Assembly: GCF_013003965.1 (NCBI RefSeq)
Contig: NZ_CP053069.1
Span: 248,001 to 312,000, forward strand
Reading direction: 5' to 3'
DNA: 64,000 bases
Source: Usitatibacter rugosus
GTDB lineage: Bacteria; Pseudomonadota; Gammaproteobacteria; Burkholderiales; Usitatibacteraceae
In this document: positions 40,284 through 47,363 of the stretch, piece by piece
Position numbering within the stretch: position 1 is the stretch's first letter
How the letters are laid out: every line of letters begins with the position of its first letter
Position numbers and translations under genes: made by a program
Notes under the pieces: model-generated
Told to the model about the DNA's origin: nothing
The model's database searches: none
What the model saw: the letters and a program-made list of their open reading frames with translations, nothing else

Positions 40284-40670
40284 ATGAACGCGAAGCACAC
40301 CGAGACTATCGAGCAGTTCCTTAGTAGGACTGGCGAGGTTCTCGATCCGCTGGAAAAGGCTCGTCCGCTCAGCATTCATACCAGGGGCTCCGACGGCGAC
40401 ACGCCGCTCCACCTGGCGGCCCTGTGGGGAGATAGGCACATCACACGTCTGCTGATCGAGGCGGGCGCGGACGTCAATGCAAAGGGAGACATGAGTTGCC
40501 CGCCTCTCTACTATGCCGTGATGCAGGGTCATGTACTGGTAGCGGAGGTGCTACTTGCGCACGGAGCGGACCCTGATGCCCACACCGAGCTCAGCTTCAC
40601 GCCTAGGACCCTTGCGAAGGGCGGCGGAAACAAGGAAATGATCAAACTGTTCCGAAACGTTCATGCCTAA
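40284..40670 (+). CDS. cassette 58: ankyrin-repeat protein
   Basis: 128 residues with three ankyrin repeats: DGDTPLHLAALWGDRHITRL, CPPLYYAVMQGHVLVAEVLL and a final partial unit, linked by EAGADVNAK and AHGADPDAH. No signal. Bacterial ankyrin proteins bind other proteins. Stop TAA in attC. Confidence 0.85.
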   Translation: MNAKHTETIEQFLSRTGEVLDPLEKARPLSIHTRGSDGDTPLHLAALWGDRHITRLLIEAGADVNAKGDMSCPPLYYAVMQGHVLVAEVLLAHGADPDAHTELSFTPRTLAKGGGNKEMIKLFRNVHA

Positions 40671-40760
40671 CCACGCGTTGGAGCGGACCGTGAACCATAG
40701 TGGCGCGCTGTGTCATTGCGAATGGGCGTTGTGCCCGGCCGCTCAACTCGGTCGTTAGAC
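40665..40760 (+). repeat. attC 58 (class A)
   Basis: Closes cassette 58; boxes GCCTAAC and GTTAGAC. TAACCACGCG and CATAGTGG variants. Confidence 0.94.
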
Positions 40761-40766
40761 GTCAAA

Positions 40767-41360
40767 ATGCCCGGCATCGCAATCGCGCTCAACAATGTGC
40801 CATTGGCCACGGTTTCGACGGAGGGGACGAGCGTTTTGACCGTGCGCGTGAACGGAGACATGCTTGGTCCAGACTTCGCGTCGCTCGACGTGTCGGGCGG
40901 AAACTACGACGAGAATTTGGGACCGAAGACTTACTTAACGTGGGTACACGATCAACCAATGCGCCCTGGCGACGAGATCGAAGTCACCTTGGTGGAATCA
41001 GCGACTACCAACGTCGATGGAAAGACGATCGACGAACTCTTCCCCGACTATGAGGAGCCAGTCGGGCCGTCTCAGCCGCTCTCCGAACTCTTCCGAGACT
41101 TGGCCGGGCGACCGCGAATTCGTGAGCGCTTTAGCTTTCGTCTTGCGTCGACCGAGAGTGAGCCGATATCCACTGCTACGGGGCCGGGGGACCACAGCTT
41201 CGGCTTCTCCGTGTTGTGGGATTCGTTGCATCCGGAGAGAGCGCGGGTGTCACTCTCATCAGCGAACCTTGAATGCATCGAGGCCCGGAAGCCAGGAACG
41301 CGGCTTGCCGATCTGACGCTGCACTGCGGTCAAGGGGTACGTTTGCGTGTTGACGTCTAA
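40767..41360 (+). CDS. cassette 59: unknown, 197 residues
   Basis: One of the longest cassette products. Beta-rich N-terminal half (TVSTEGTSVLTVRVNGDM ... GGNYDENLGPKTYLTW) and a second domain after residue 115. No signal or membrane helix. Stop TAA in attC. Family not recognised. Confidence 0.6.
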   Translation: MPGIAIALNNVPLATVSTEGTSVLTVRVNGDMLGPDFASLDVSGGNYDENLGPKTYLTWVHDQPMRPGDEIEVTLVESATTNVDGKTIDELFPDYEEPVGPSQPLSELFRDLAGRPRIRERFSFRLASTESEPISTATGPGDHSFGFSVLWDSLHPERARVSLSSANLECIEARKPGTRLADLTLHCGQGVRLRVDV

Positions 41361-41450
41361 CAACGCGTTGGAGCGGACCGTGAACCATCGTGGCGCGCTG
41401 TGTCTTTGCGAATGGGCGTCGCGCCCGGCCGCTCAACTCGGTCGTTAGGT
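41355..41450 (+). repeat. attC 59 (class A)
   Basis: Closes cassette 59; boxes GTCTAAC and GTTAGGT. GCGTCGCGCCC. Confidence 0.95.
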
Positions 41451-41456
41451 GGCCCC

Positions 41457-41759
41457 GTGACGCAGCGAGTACCTCCAAGTTCAGACGGGACCAGTGCTTG
41501 GGGCGAGCGCGGAGTCATCGTCGCAGTCATCGCCGCAATACTCGTCGGGATTCCGGCCCTTATCTACCTTGACGAGCAGTTCCACACCTTTGTCGACGAT
41601 CTCCTTGAGAGCTCACCTCGGTGGGTGCAATCATTGCTGCTTGTCGCGGGCGTATTTGCGCTGATTGTGCGATTCTTTTCGTGGTTTGACCGCGCAGTAC
41701 CCGAGATCGACGCTGACAAACCAGAGAAGGTCAGCGCTAAGGACGATGAGGCCACCTAA
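41457..41759 (+). CDS. cassette 60: two-helix membrane protein
   Basis: 100 residues, helices near 22-38 and 56-74, acidic C-terminal tail (PEIDADKPEKVSAKDDEAT). GTG start. Stop TAA in attC. Unknown. Confidence 0.6.
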   Translation: MTQRVPPSSDGTSAWGERGVIVAVIAAILVGIPALIYLDEQFHTFVDDLLESSPRWVQSLLLVAGVFALIVRFFSWFDRAVPEIDADKPEKVSAKDDEAT

Positions 41760-41849
41760 CAACGCGTTGGAGCGGACCGTGAAAGATCGTGGCGCGCTGT
41801 GTCATTGCGAATGGGCGTCGTGCCCGGCCGGTCAACTCGGTCGTTAGGC
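41754..41849 (+). repeat. attC 60 (class A)
   Basis: Closes cassette 60; boxes ACCTAAC and GTTAGGC. GTGAAAGATCG; GGCCGGTCAAC. Confidence 0.94.
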
Positions 41850-41858
41850 AGCATTTCG

Positions 41859-42200
41859 ATGCGAGCACCTCTAATCGCGATCACTGTTATGACGTTCCTT
41901 GTGCCATCGGCCTGGGCCAATGCGCCGGCGCAAGAATGTTCCAGCGAGCTAAAGGGCGCGACCGTTGTGCCGAAGCTGACGTCCACGCACGTCATCTCCA
42001 TCGCTAGTGCCAGTGCGAAGGCGCAAGGACTCGACTTGTCCAAATTCCAGCCGCCGAGGGTGTGTTTCGATTCGGCATCTCGCGAATGGACTGTCCACTT
42101 TGAGGGACTATCCGAGAAAGGCGTCATGGTGCTGGACAACTGGTTTCGGATTCGCGTCGACGATGCAACACGTCGTGCGAAGTTCTTTGGTGCGGCGTAG
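41859..42200 (+). CDS. cassette 61: secreted protein, unknown
   Basis: 113 residues with a signal peptide (cleaved near AWA-NAPA). Two cysteines (QECSSE and PRVCFDS) may form one disulfide. Ends 7 nt before its attC. Unknown. Confidence 0.65.
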   Translation: MRAPLIAITVMTFLVPSAWANAPAQECSSELKGATVVPKLTSTHVISIASASAKAQGLDLSKFQPPRVCFDSASREWTVHFEGLSEKGVMVLDNWFRIRVDDATRRAKFFGAA

Positions 42201-42207
42201 AAATGCT

Positions 42208-42303
42208 GCCTAACAACGCGTTGGAGCGGACCGGGGTACAGCGTGGGCCGCGTCTGGCCGCGGCACGGGCATCGTGCCCGGCCGCTCAACTTGGTCGTTA
42301 GGC
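42208..42303 (+). repeat. attC 61 (class C)
   Basis: Closes cassette 61; boxes GCCTAAC and GTTAGGC. GGGTACAGCGTGGG. Confidence 0.93.
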
Positions 42304-42311
42304 AGCCTCAA

Positions 42312-42794
42312 ATGCTGACCGCGCAGCTGTACACATTTGGGCGAAATGCCGATTTCGTCGCAGAACTCGAGAAGGCGCGCGTTCGGTTCATGATCGTCGG
42401 GGGTCTTGCTGTCGTATTCCATGGTTGCCGTGACCCATCAAACGTTGATGATCTCGACATCCTTCTGGACCCTAGTCCGGGCAACGCCGAAAGATTCGCG
42501 ACTTTGATGCTGTCGGTTCTACCTGGCGCCAATATCACGGCATCGCAGCTGGCTAAGCCGAAGGTCCAAATGCCCGTCAAGCGCGACTACCTTCTCGACG
42601 TTCTAACGCCGCCACCGGAGTTCTCCTTTTCCGAGCTCGACTCGCGAGCGGAGGTGGCGATCCTGAATGGTTCAACCAGGGTTCGCGTCATCGGACGCGC
42701 TGACCTCGCCGCGATGAAGCGCCTCGCCGTTGCGAGCGTTGGCAAAGATCTTGCGAAGCATCAGAATGACCTGCAGTGCCTTGAGGCTGTCTAA
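42312..42794 (+). CDS. cassette 62: nucleotidyltransferase-fold protein
   Basis: 160 residues. FMIVGGLAVVFHGCRDPSNVDDLDILLDP is the G-G-x13-D-x-D layout of nucleotidyltransferase-superfamily proteins (MNT/AbiEii-like), with a basic segment VKRDYLLDVL after it. Such proteins are antitoxins or toxins that transfer nucleotides to RNA or protein. Stop TAA in attC. No partner in the same cassette. Confidence 0.75.
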   Translation: MLTAQLYTFGRNADFVAELEKARVRFMIVGGLAVVFHGCRDPSNVDDLDILLDPSPGNAERFATLMLSVLPGANITASQLAKPKVQMPVKRDYLLDVLTPPPEFSFSELDSRAEVAILNGSTRVRVIGRADLAAMKRLAVASVGKDLAKHQNDLQCLEAV

Positions 42795-42884
42795 CAACGC
42801 GTTGGAGCGGACCGGGAAAGATCGTGGCGCACTGTGTCATTGCGAATGGGCATCGTGCCCGGCCGCTCAACTCGGTCGTTAGAC
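42789..42884 (+). repeat. attC 62 (class A)
   Basis: Closes cassette 62; boxes GTCTAAC and GTTAGAC. ACCGGGAAAGATCG. Confidence 0.95.
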
Positions 42885-42888
42885 AGCA

Positions 42889-43368
42889 ATGAGATGCATA
42901 GCCGCAGCATTGGCCCTGTTGACTGCAAATGTCGTGGTTGCGGGGCCTCCTATCAAGGATGTCTTTGAGAAGAGGACGGCGAGCCTGGAGGTACGCGCGC
43001 TCCGCGTTGAGCGCGACGCAGGTGACCTTGAGGTCTTCGTCTACTCGGTCAAGAACCTCACTTCGAAGCCCATCAAAGTTCTCCTTAGCGCCGATGGGAT
43101 TGCTCTAGGCCTATGCGCCGAGTTCAGTCGCAGCACTCTAACGATAATACCCACGAACGAAACGCTGAAGCTGGCTGGTCGTGGTCTGTCACTTGCGCCG
43201 GGCCAAGAGGCGGTGCAGTCGCTCGTGGCTGCGAACACCTGCTTGCGCGAAAAGGGATTGATGCACTTCCTTGCGTATTTTCTTGTGCGGGAACCGGACG
43301 GCCTTGTTCGTGCGGAGAGCGTGGAGTTGGGAAACTTTAAGCTGAAGGGGCGAGGTACGTGGCCGTAG
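42889..43368 (+). CDS. cassette 63: secreted protein, unknown
   Basis: 159 residues with a signal peptide (cleaved near VVA-GPP). Ig-like beta pattern (LEVRALRVERDAGDLEVFVY ... ILTIIPTNETLKL-type spacing) and two cysteines. Could be a periplasmic binding or scaffold domain. Ends 8 nt before R''. Confidence 0.65.
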   Translation: MRCIAAALALLTANVVVAGPPIKDVFEKRTASLEVRALRVERDAGDLEVFVYSVKNLTSKPIKVLLSADGIALGLCAEFSRSTLTIIPTNETLKLAGRGLSLAPGQEAVQSLVAANTCLREKGLMHFLAYFLVREPDGLVRAESVELGNFKLKGRGTWP

Positions 43369-43375
43369 CATTGCT

Positions 43376-43471
43376 GTCTAACAACGCGTTGGAGCGGACC
43401 GTGGAAGAGCGTGGCGCGCTGTGTCATTGCGAATGGGCGTCGTGCCCGGCCGCTCAACTTGGTCGTTAGAC
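43376..43471 (+). repeat. attC 63 (class A)
   Basis: Closes cassette 63; boxes GTCTAAC and GTTAGAC. GTGGAAGAGCGTGG. Confidence 0.95.
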
Positions 43472-43476
43472 ATCGC

Positions 43477-43938
43477 TTGACCATCACCTTCGAATTTCGA
43501 CCGCACGAAGGCTTTGGGCCAGCTCGACTGGACGCCGACCGAGCTGCCGTTCGGGAGGCAATGGCCAGCATCGGCTTTCCGCTAGAGGCAACTCACGGCA
43601 GGTCCGATTACTTCTGTGAGAGCTCTGTCCAGGTGGAGTTCACCGATGGACGAAGCTCTTTCATCGGAGTCGCGTGTTCGGACAAGTTCCGCGCGGTCTA
43701 CCGGGGCACAGAGGTGTTCGAGCTGACAGCACCCGAGCTGCATTCGCGGATCGCTGCTGCAGACGACACTGGCCCACATTCATTTGATGCACACGAACAC
43801 TACTTTCCTGGCCAGGTTATGACTCTCTACGACGCCGACCAGCAGTACGATTACCGCGGCAACTTTTCGCGCGAGGTTTGGAGCCAGGTGGGATTGGGGA
43901 GCAGAGCATATGCGGAGGCACGTAACGGCGATGCCTAA
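43477..43938 (+). CDS. cassette 64: unknown, 153 residues
   Basis: TTG start giving LTITFEFRPHEGFGPARL; no better start nearby. Alpha/beta soluble protein with FFIGVACSD-like strand and HEHYFPGQVMTLYDADQQYDY near the C-terminus. Stop TAA in attC. Resembles single-domain cassette proteins of unknown role. Confidence 0.55.
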   Translation: MTITFEFRPHEGFGPARLDADRAAVREAMASIGFPLEATHGRSDYFCESSVQVEFTDGRSSFIGVACSDKFRAVYRGTEVFELTAPELHSRIAAADDTGPHSFDAHEHYFPGQVMTLYDADQQYDYRGNFSREVWSQVGLGSRAYAEARNGDA

Positions 43939-44028
43939 CAACGCGTTGGAGCGGACCGTGAATCATCGTGGCGCACTGTGTCATTGCGAATGGGCGTCGT
44001 GCCCGGCCGCTCAACTCGGTCGTTAGAC
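43933..44028 (+). repeat. attC 64 (class A)
   Basis: Closes cassette 64; boxes GCCTAAC and GTTAGAC. GTGAATCATCG. Confidence 0.95.
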
Positions 44029-44040
44029 CTCACCTGAACG

Positions 44041-44328
44041 ATGCCGTGGCGTTCTCGCTTTCATCACCTCAAGTATCCGGTGCGGAGACCGTCGCCCAAG
44101 CAACCGCGTTCGTACTTCTTGGCGAGCCATTGGCCAAAGCTCTCGAAGGCGTTCCTCACCGTCGCCATCCGGAAGTTGAGCACCGAGGAGTATCTATCGG
44201 TGGGTCCAGTTCGCGCTCGGTACCGCGCCAAGCGGCTCAGAGCCGTTGCGGAGTTTCGTCGTCGTTTCGGAGATGGTCCAATGCTGGAGGGCTACACCAA
44301 TCGTCGTCTGTACTGGGAGGGCAGGTGA
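44041..44328 (+). CDS. cassette 65: basic protein, copy 2 of cassette 28
   Basis: Differs from cassette 28 by Arg to Pro at residue 19 and one silent change; 16.4 kb apart. The attC differs more than the gene, unlike other duplicates. Confidence 0.55.
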   Translation: MPWRSRFHHLKYPVRRPSPKQPRSYFLASHWPKLSKAFLTVAIRKLSTEEYLSVGPVRARYRAKRLRAVAEFRRRFGDGPMLEGYTNRRLYWEGR

Positions 44329-44329
44329 G

Positions 44330-44425
44330 GTCTAACAACGCGTTGGAGCGGACCGTGAACCATCGTGGCGCGCTGTGTCTTTGCGAACGGGTGTCCTGCC
44401 CGGCCGCTCAACTTGGTCGTTAGGC
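44330..44425 (+). repeat. attC 65 (class A)
   Basis: Closes cassette 65; boxes GTCTAAC and GTTAGGC. GGTGTCCTGCCC. Confidence 0.95.
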
Positions 44426-44430
44426 ATCAC

Positions 44431-44832
44431 ATGCCGACCGTCGCGGCCTACGAGCAGCGCTTCCTGGACGAAGAGGGGGTGTGGCTCCTCACAGTTGCCG
44501 AGAAGCCCTCCGCCGAGATCATCGTCGTCGGGGACCGTCAGTCACCGTCTGGAGCGTATCTGGCGCTCTTCGAAGAGATGGCCCCGCAACTGGACGCTCT
44601 CGCGAGCCGCGCAGCCGCCTATCTCGACGAGTTCGTGGATCGGGGCAAATTGGCCGCGGGGTCGCCGTGGTTCTTTGAAGGTATCGAGTTTGGCCGCGTG
44701 CCTGGTGGGTTGCCGACTGATGCGTCGTTCGCGTTCTCCCTCGAGGGGGACACATACGGCCTGTGGACGGTAATCGTGCGGAAGGTGGACGACCGCTTCT
44801 TTCCCGTTCAGTTGAACCGGTCGCAACAGTGA
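44431..44832 (+). CDS. cassette 66: unknown, paralogue of cassette 16
   Basis: 133 residues, about 90% identical to cassette 16 (for example FLDEEGVWLL versus FLDAEGVWLL). Core motif SPWFFEGIEFGR kept. Followed by the same 10-nt trailer before R''. The two form the most diverged duplicate pair with intact genes besides 26/41. Confidence 0.65.
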   Translation: MPTVAAYEQRFLDEEGVWLLTVAEKPSAEIIVVGDRQSPSGAYLALFEEMAPQLDALASRAAAYLDEFVDRGKLAAGSPWFFEGIEFGRVPGGLPTDASFAFSLEGDTYGLWTVIVRKVDDRFFPVQLNRSQQ

Positions 44833-44842
44833 GCAATGTGAT

Positions 44843-44938
44843 GCCTAACAACGCGTTGGAGCGGACCGTGAAAGAGCGTGGCGCACTGTGTCATTGCGAG
44901 TCGGCATCGTGCCCGGCCGCTCAACTCGGTCGTTAGGT
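44843..44938 (+). repeat. attC 66 (class A)
   Basis: Closes cassette 66; boxes GCCTAAC and GTTAGGT. GTGAAAGAGCG; GAGTCGGCATCG. Confidence 0.95.
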
Positions 44939-44941
44939 TGC

Positions 44942-45358
44942 ATGACCAGCGGTCGCGAACGTCGTACACAACTGAAGCAGCGCCGCACGGGCAAGCGTGA
45001 GGCCCTGGCGCTGGCTGCCGAGAAGGAGCGGACCAAGGCAGCCGCGAAGGCTCGAGCGGCCCGCCTCAAGGGGCAGGTTCTGGTGAACCCGGACAATCTC
45101 CGTCCGACGAACAGTTACCGCACGCCGGACTTCGTCGATCGAGAGTTCTATGTTGACCGTCCGTTCCAATGCAAGGACTGCGGCACCGCGCAGATCTGGA
45201 CAGCCACTCAGCAGAAATGGTGGTATGAATCTGCGAAAGGCGACGTCTGGACCGTCGCCGTCCGGTGCCGTACCTGCAGGCGCCGGGAACAAGCACGAAA
45301 GGCCGCAGCCGAGGCGAGTCGCCAAGCGGGGCTAGCGAGGAAGCGTCATGCAACCTAA
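44942..45358 (+). CDS. cassette 67: zinc-ribbon protein (zf-trcl-like)
   Basis: 138 residues. A strongly basic N-terminal helix (SGRERRTQLKQRRTGKREAL) is followed by FQCKDCGTAQIWTATQQKWW and VRCRTCRRRE, the four-Cys zinc ribbon of the zf-trcl type, and a basic C-terminal helix. Probably binds nucleic acid; inference from charge. Stop TAA in attC. Confidence 0.75.
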   Translation: MTSGRERRTQLKQRRTGKREALALAAEKERTKAAAKARAARLKGQVLVNPDNLRPTNSYRTPDFVDREFYVDRPFQCKDCGTAQIWTATQQKWWYESAKGDVWTVAVRCRTCRRREQARKAAAEASRQAGLARKRHAT

Positions 45359-45448
45359 CAACGCGTTGGAGCGGACCGTGAACCATCGTGGCGCGCTGTG
45401 TCATTGCGAATGGGCGTCGTGCCCGGCCGCTCAACTTGGTCGTTAGAC
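45353..45448 (+). repeat. attC 67 (class A)
   Basis: Closes cassette 67; boxes ACCTAAC and GTTAGAC. Confidence 0.95.
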
Positions 45449-45465
45449 GTCATAGGGAGGCGTGA

Positions 45466-45927
45466 GTGAACATGAGAAGGCTGCCTATTCTTTTCGTAGC
45501 CCTTTGTCTCATCGGATCGTCGGCGGCGCTTGCTCAACGTTCGGAGCGCGAGCTATTGGAGGAGGTAACGAAAATCTGCAACGTGCGAGAGCAGACCACT
45601 GAACTGATGGTCGCGGGGCGCGACCGCGGGATTGCCAAGTCCGAAGTGCTTACGAAGCTCCCGCCGCTGACTTTTCAGAGCTCTACCTTTGATCGCGCCA
45701 CCTATTCTCGGCTCAATGACGTGTACGCCTATCCAAAATTGACCGGGCGGACATTGAAATTTCATCGCGTTGCGGCTTGCTTGCGCGACGCCATAACTGG
45801 CGTCGAACCGAAGTTCCGTGATGGGCTCGGAGCGGCAATGCTTGAGTGTCAGTCCGCGCCTCCATCGACAGACGAGGCACTTTCTAGCTGCATCATTGGG
45901 GCGCATAGCGCCAATCTCACGAACTAA
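45466..45927 (+). CDS. cassette 68: secreted protein, unknown
   Basis: 153 residues with a signal peptide (cleaved near ALA-QRSE). Four cysteines in the mature part. GGGAGG precedes both the GTG used here and an ATG two codons later. A 29-bp non-coding trailer precedes the attC. Unknown. Confidence 0.65.
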   Translation: MNMRRLPILFVALCLIGSSAALAQRSERELLEEVTKICNVREQTTELMVAGRDRGIAKSEVLTKLPPLTFQSSTFDRATYSRLNDVYAYPKLTGRTLKFHRVAACLRDAITGVEPKFRDGLGAAMLECQSAPPSTDEALSSCIIGAHSANLTN

Positions 45928-45948
45928 TCAGCGGAAAGTGCGCTATGC

Positions 45949-46044
45949 GTCTAACAACGCGTTGGAGCGGACCGTGAGCCATCGTGGCGCGCTGTGTCTT
46001 TGCGAATGGGCGTCGTGCCCGGCCGGTCAACTTGGTCGTTAGGC
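45949..46044 (+). repeat. attC 68 (class A)
   Basis: Closes cassette 68; boxes GTCTAAC and GTTAGGC. GTGAGCCATCG; GGCCGGTCAAC. Confidence 0.95.
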
Positions 46045-46056
46045 CGCACGAAGGCT

Positions 46057-46470
46057 ATGTCCTATTGCCCCAACTGTTCGGCCGAGCTAGAGCGCGTGGC
46101 CCTTGAGTGTTGGAACTGCCAAGCCAGTTTTCGCGGGGATTCCACATGGAGGCCCACTTCTACGCCCAGGGGAACGTTCCGGGCAATCGCGCGGGCTGAG
46201 GCGTCTCTCAATCCGGGACCGCCCAGCAAAGTGAGCACGTACGGGCTTGCCACACTTGCCGCCATCCTTTGGGCAGTTGCCGCGATGTCTCTATTCATGA
46301 CCATCGGCGCGTTCTTCAATCGTCATGGGGCACACGGTGCGGTGGGCTCGGCCGCTGTGGTGTTACTTTTCATCACTGCCGCAACTACCGTCTTCGCAAT
46401 TGGCTGCACGCGTGAAGCCTCATCTGCGTTCGAGAGGCTGGAGCACGAGGTGAAGCACAATGAGGAGTAG
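46057..46470 (+). CDS. cassette 69: zinc-ribbon membrane protein
   Basis: 137 residues. N-terminal zinc ribbon CPNC ... CWNC (Cys4, Cys7, Cys18, Cys21), a Pro/Thr-rich linker, then two membrane helices (about 65-85 and 96-116) and an acidic tail. Same plan as cassette 8 but larger. Unknown. Confidence 0.7.
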   Translation: MSYCPNCSAELERVALECWNCQASFRGDSTWRPTSTPRGTFRAIARAEASLNPGPPSKVSTYGLATLAAILWAVAAMSLFMTIGAFFNRHGAHGAVGSAAVVLLFITAATTVFAIGCTREASSAFERLEHEVKHNEE

Positions 46471-46476
46471 CGTTCG

Positions 46477-46572
46477 GTTTAACAATGCGTTGGAGCGGAC
46501 CGTGAACCATCGTGGCGCGCTGTGTTTTTGCGAATGGGCGTCGTGCCCGGCCGCTCAACTTGGTCGTTAGGC
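46477..46572 (+). repeat. attC 69 (class A, altered R'')
   Basis: Closes cassette 69; boxes GTTTAAC and GTTAGGC. AACAATGCGTTGG and TGTTTTTGCG are drift relative to upstream sites. Confidence 0.93.
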
Positions 46573-46619
46573 GGCAACGAGAGGTGTCATCGCGAACGAC
46601 CTCGCAACGTTAAGCACCC

Positions 46620-46814
46620 ATGCCTCCGAAGGTCAGCGACATACTCAAGCAGCTTAGCGACGATGGGTGGTACATCGTGACTACCCGGGGCAGCCACCGA
46701 CAGTTCAAGCACCCCTCCAAGCCGGGGCGCGTTACCGTCCACGGCAAGCCCAGCGACGACATCGCTCCGGGTACACTAAACAGCATCCTGAAGCAGTCTG
46801 GCCTCAAGAAATGA
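46620..46814 (+). CDS. hicA: cassette 70: HicA toxin
   Basis: 64 residues, matching the HicA (YcfA) mRNA interferase: SDILKQLSDDGWYIVTTRGSH, catalytic His in GSHRQFKHP, then VTVHGK and PGTLNSILKQSGL. Cleaves mRNA independently of translation unless bound by HicB. The stop codon overlaps the region just upstream of hicB. The 53-bp leader is long for this array and probably holds the operon's own promoter. Confidence 0.9.
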   Translation: MPPKVSDILKQLSDDGWYIVTTRGSHRQFKHPSKPGRVTVHGKPSDDIAPGTLNSILKQSGLKK

Positions 46815-46822
46815 GGTATCCG

Positions 46823-47035
46823 ATGCGCTACGCGGTCGTAATCGAGAAAACCCCGAACAACTTCTCCGCCTATGTCCCGGATCTACCCGGGTGCATTGCC
46901 ACGGGGAGCACCGTGGCAGAAGTGCAGCAATCCATTCGCGACGCGATCGAGCTGCATCTCTCGGGCATGCGGGAGGACGGCACCCCCATTCCTCCGCCAT
47001 CGAGCCAGGTCGACTACATCAACGTTGCCGCCTAA
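46823..47035 (+). CDS. hicB: cassette 70: HicB antitoxin
   Basis: 70 residues: MRYAVVIEKTPNNFSAYVPD, LPGCIATGSTVAEVQQSIRDA, IELHLSGMREDG, the partial RNase-H-like fold of HicB. No C-terminal DNA-binding tail is visible, so repression may be weak. GAGG six bases before this ATG favours it over an upstream in-frame ATG that overlaps the hicA stop. Stop TAA in attC. Confidence 0.9.
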   Translation: MRYAVVIEKTPNNFSAYVPDLPGCIATGSTVAEVQQSIRDAIELHLSGMREDGTPIPPPSSQVDYINVAA

Positions 47036-47125
47036 CAACGCGTTGGAGCGGACCGTGAACCAACGTGGCGCGCTGTGTCTTTGCGAATGGACGTCGTGCC
47101 CGGCCGCTCACCTCGATCGTTAGGC
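47030..47125 (+). repeat. attC 70 (class A)
   Basis: Closes cassette 70; boxes GCCTAAC and GTTAGGC. GAATGGACGTCG; GCTCACCTCGATCG. Confidence 0.94.
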
Positions 47126-47143
47126 ATCTCGAAAACACCGGAG

Positions 47144-47149
47144 TAAAAT
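47144..47149 (+). promoter_or_regulatory. -10-like element of cassette 71
   Basis: TAAAAT, 10 nt before the ATG at 47160 and overlapping an earlier in-frame ATG. Could drive the HicB-like gene and the beta-lactamase gene coupled to it. Confidence 0.35.
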
Positions 47150-47159
47150 GGCCGTCGCC

Positions 47160-47363
47160 ATGAACTTTGAGATCGAGTGCGAACGCGAGGACGACGGCCG
47201 GTGGCTTGCGGAAGTGCCGCAGCTGCCCGGCGTTCTTGCGTACGGCACCTCTGCCGACGACGCCATGGCCAAGGCGCAAGTCCTTGCCCTTCGAGTTCTG
47301 GCTGAGCGTCTCGAAAATAGCGAGACCGGACCCCAGGCGATCAGCTTCAGCATCGCAGCGTGA
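47160..47363 (+). CDS. cassette 71: orphan HicB-like antitoxin
   Basis: 67 residues: MNFEIECEREDDGRWLAEVP, QLPGVLAYGTSADDAMAKAQ, the HicB-like (HicB_lk) fold. No HicA gene is adjacent. It ends in a GTGA overlap with the beta-lactamase gene, so the two are translationally coupled. The arrangement looks secondary (see the finding on mismatched cassette ends). Confidence 0.8.
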   Translation: MNFEIECEREDDGRWLAEVPQLPGVLAYGTSADDAMAKAQVLALRVLAERLENSETGPQAISFSIAA

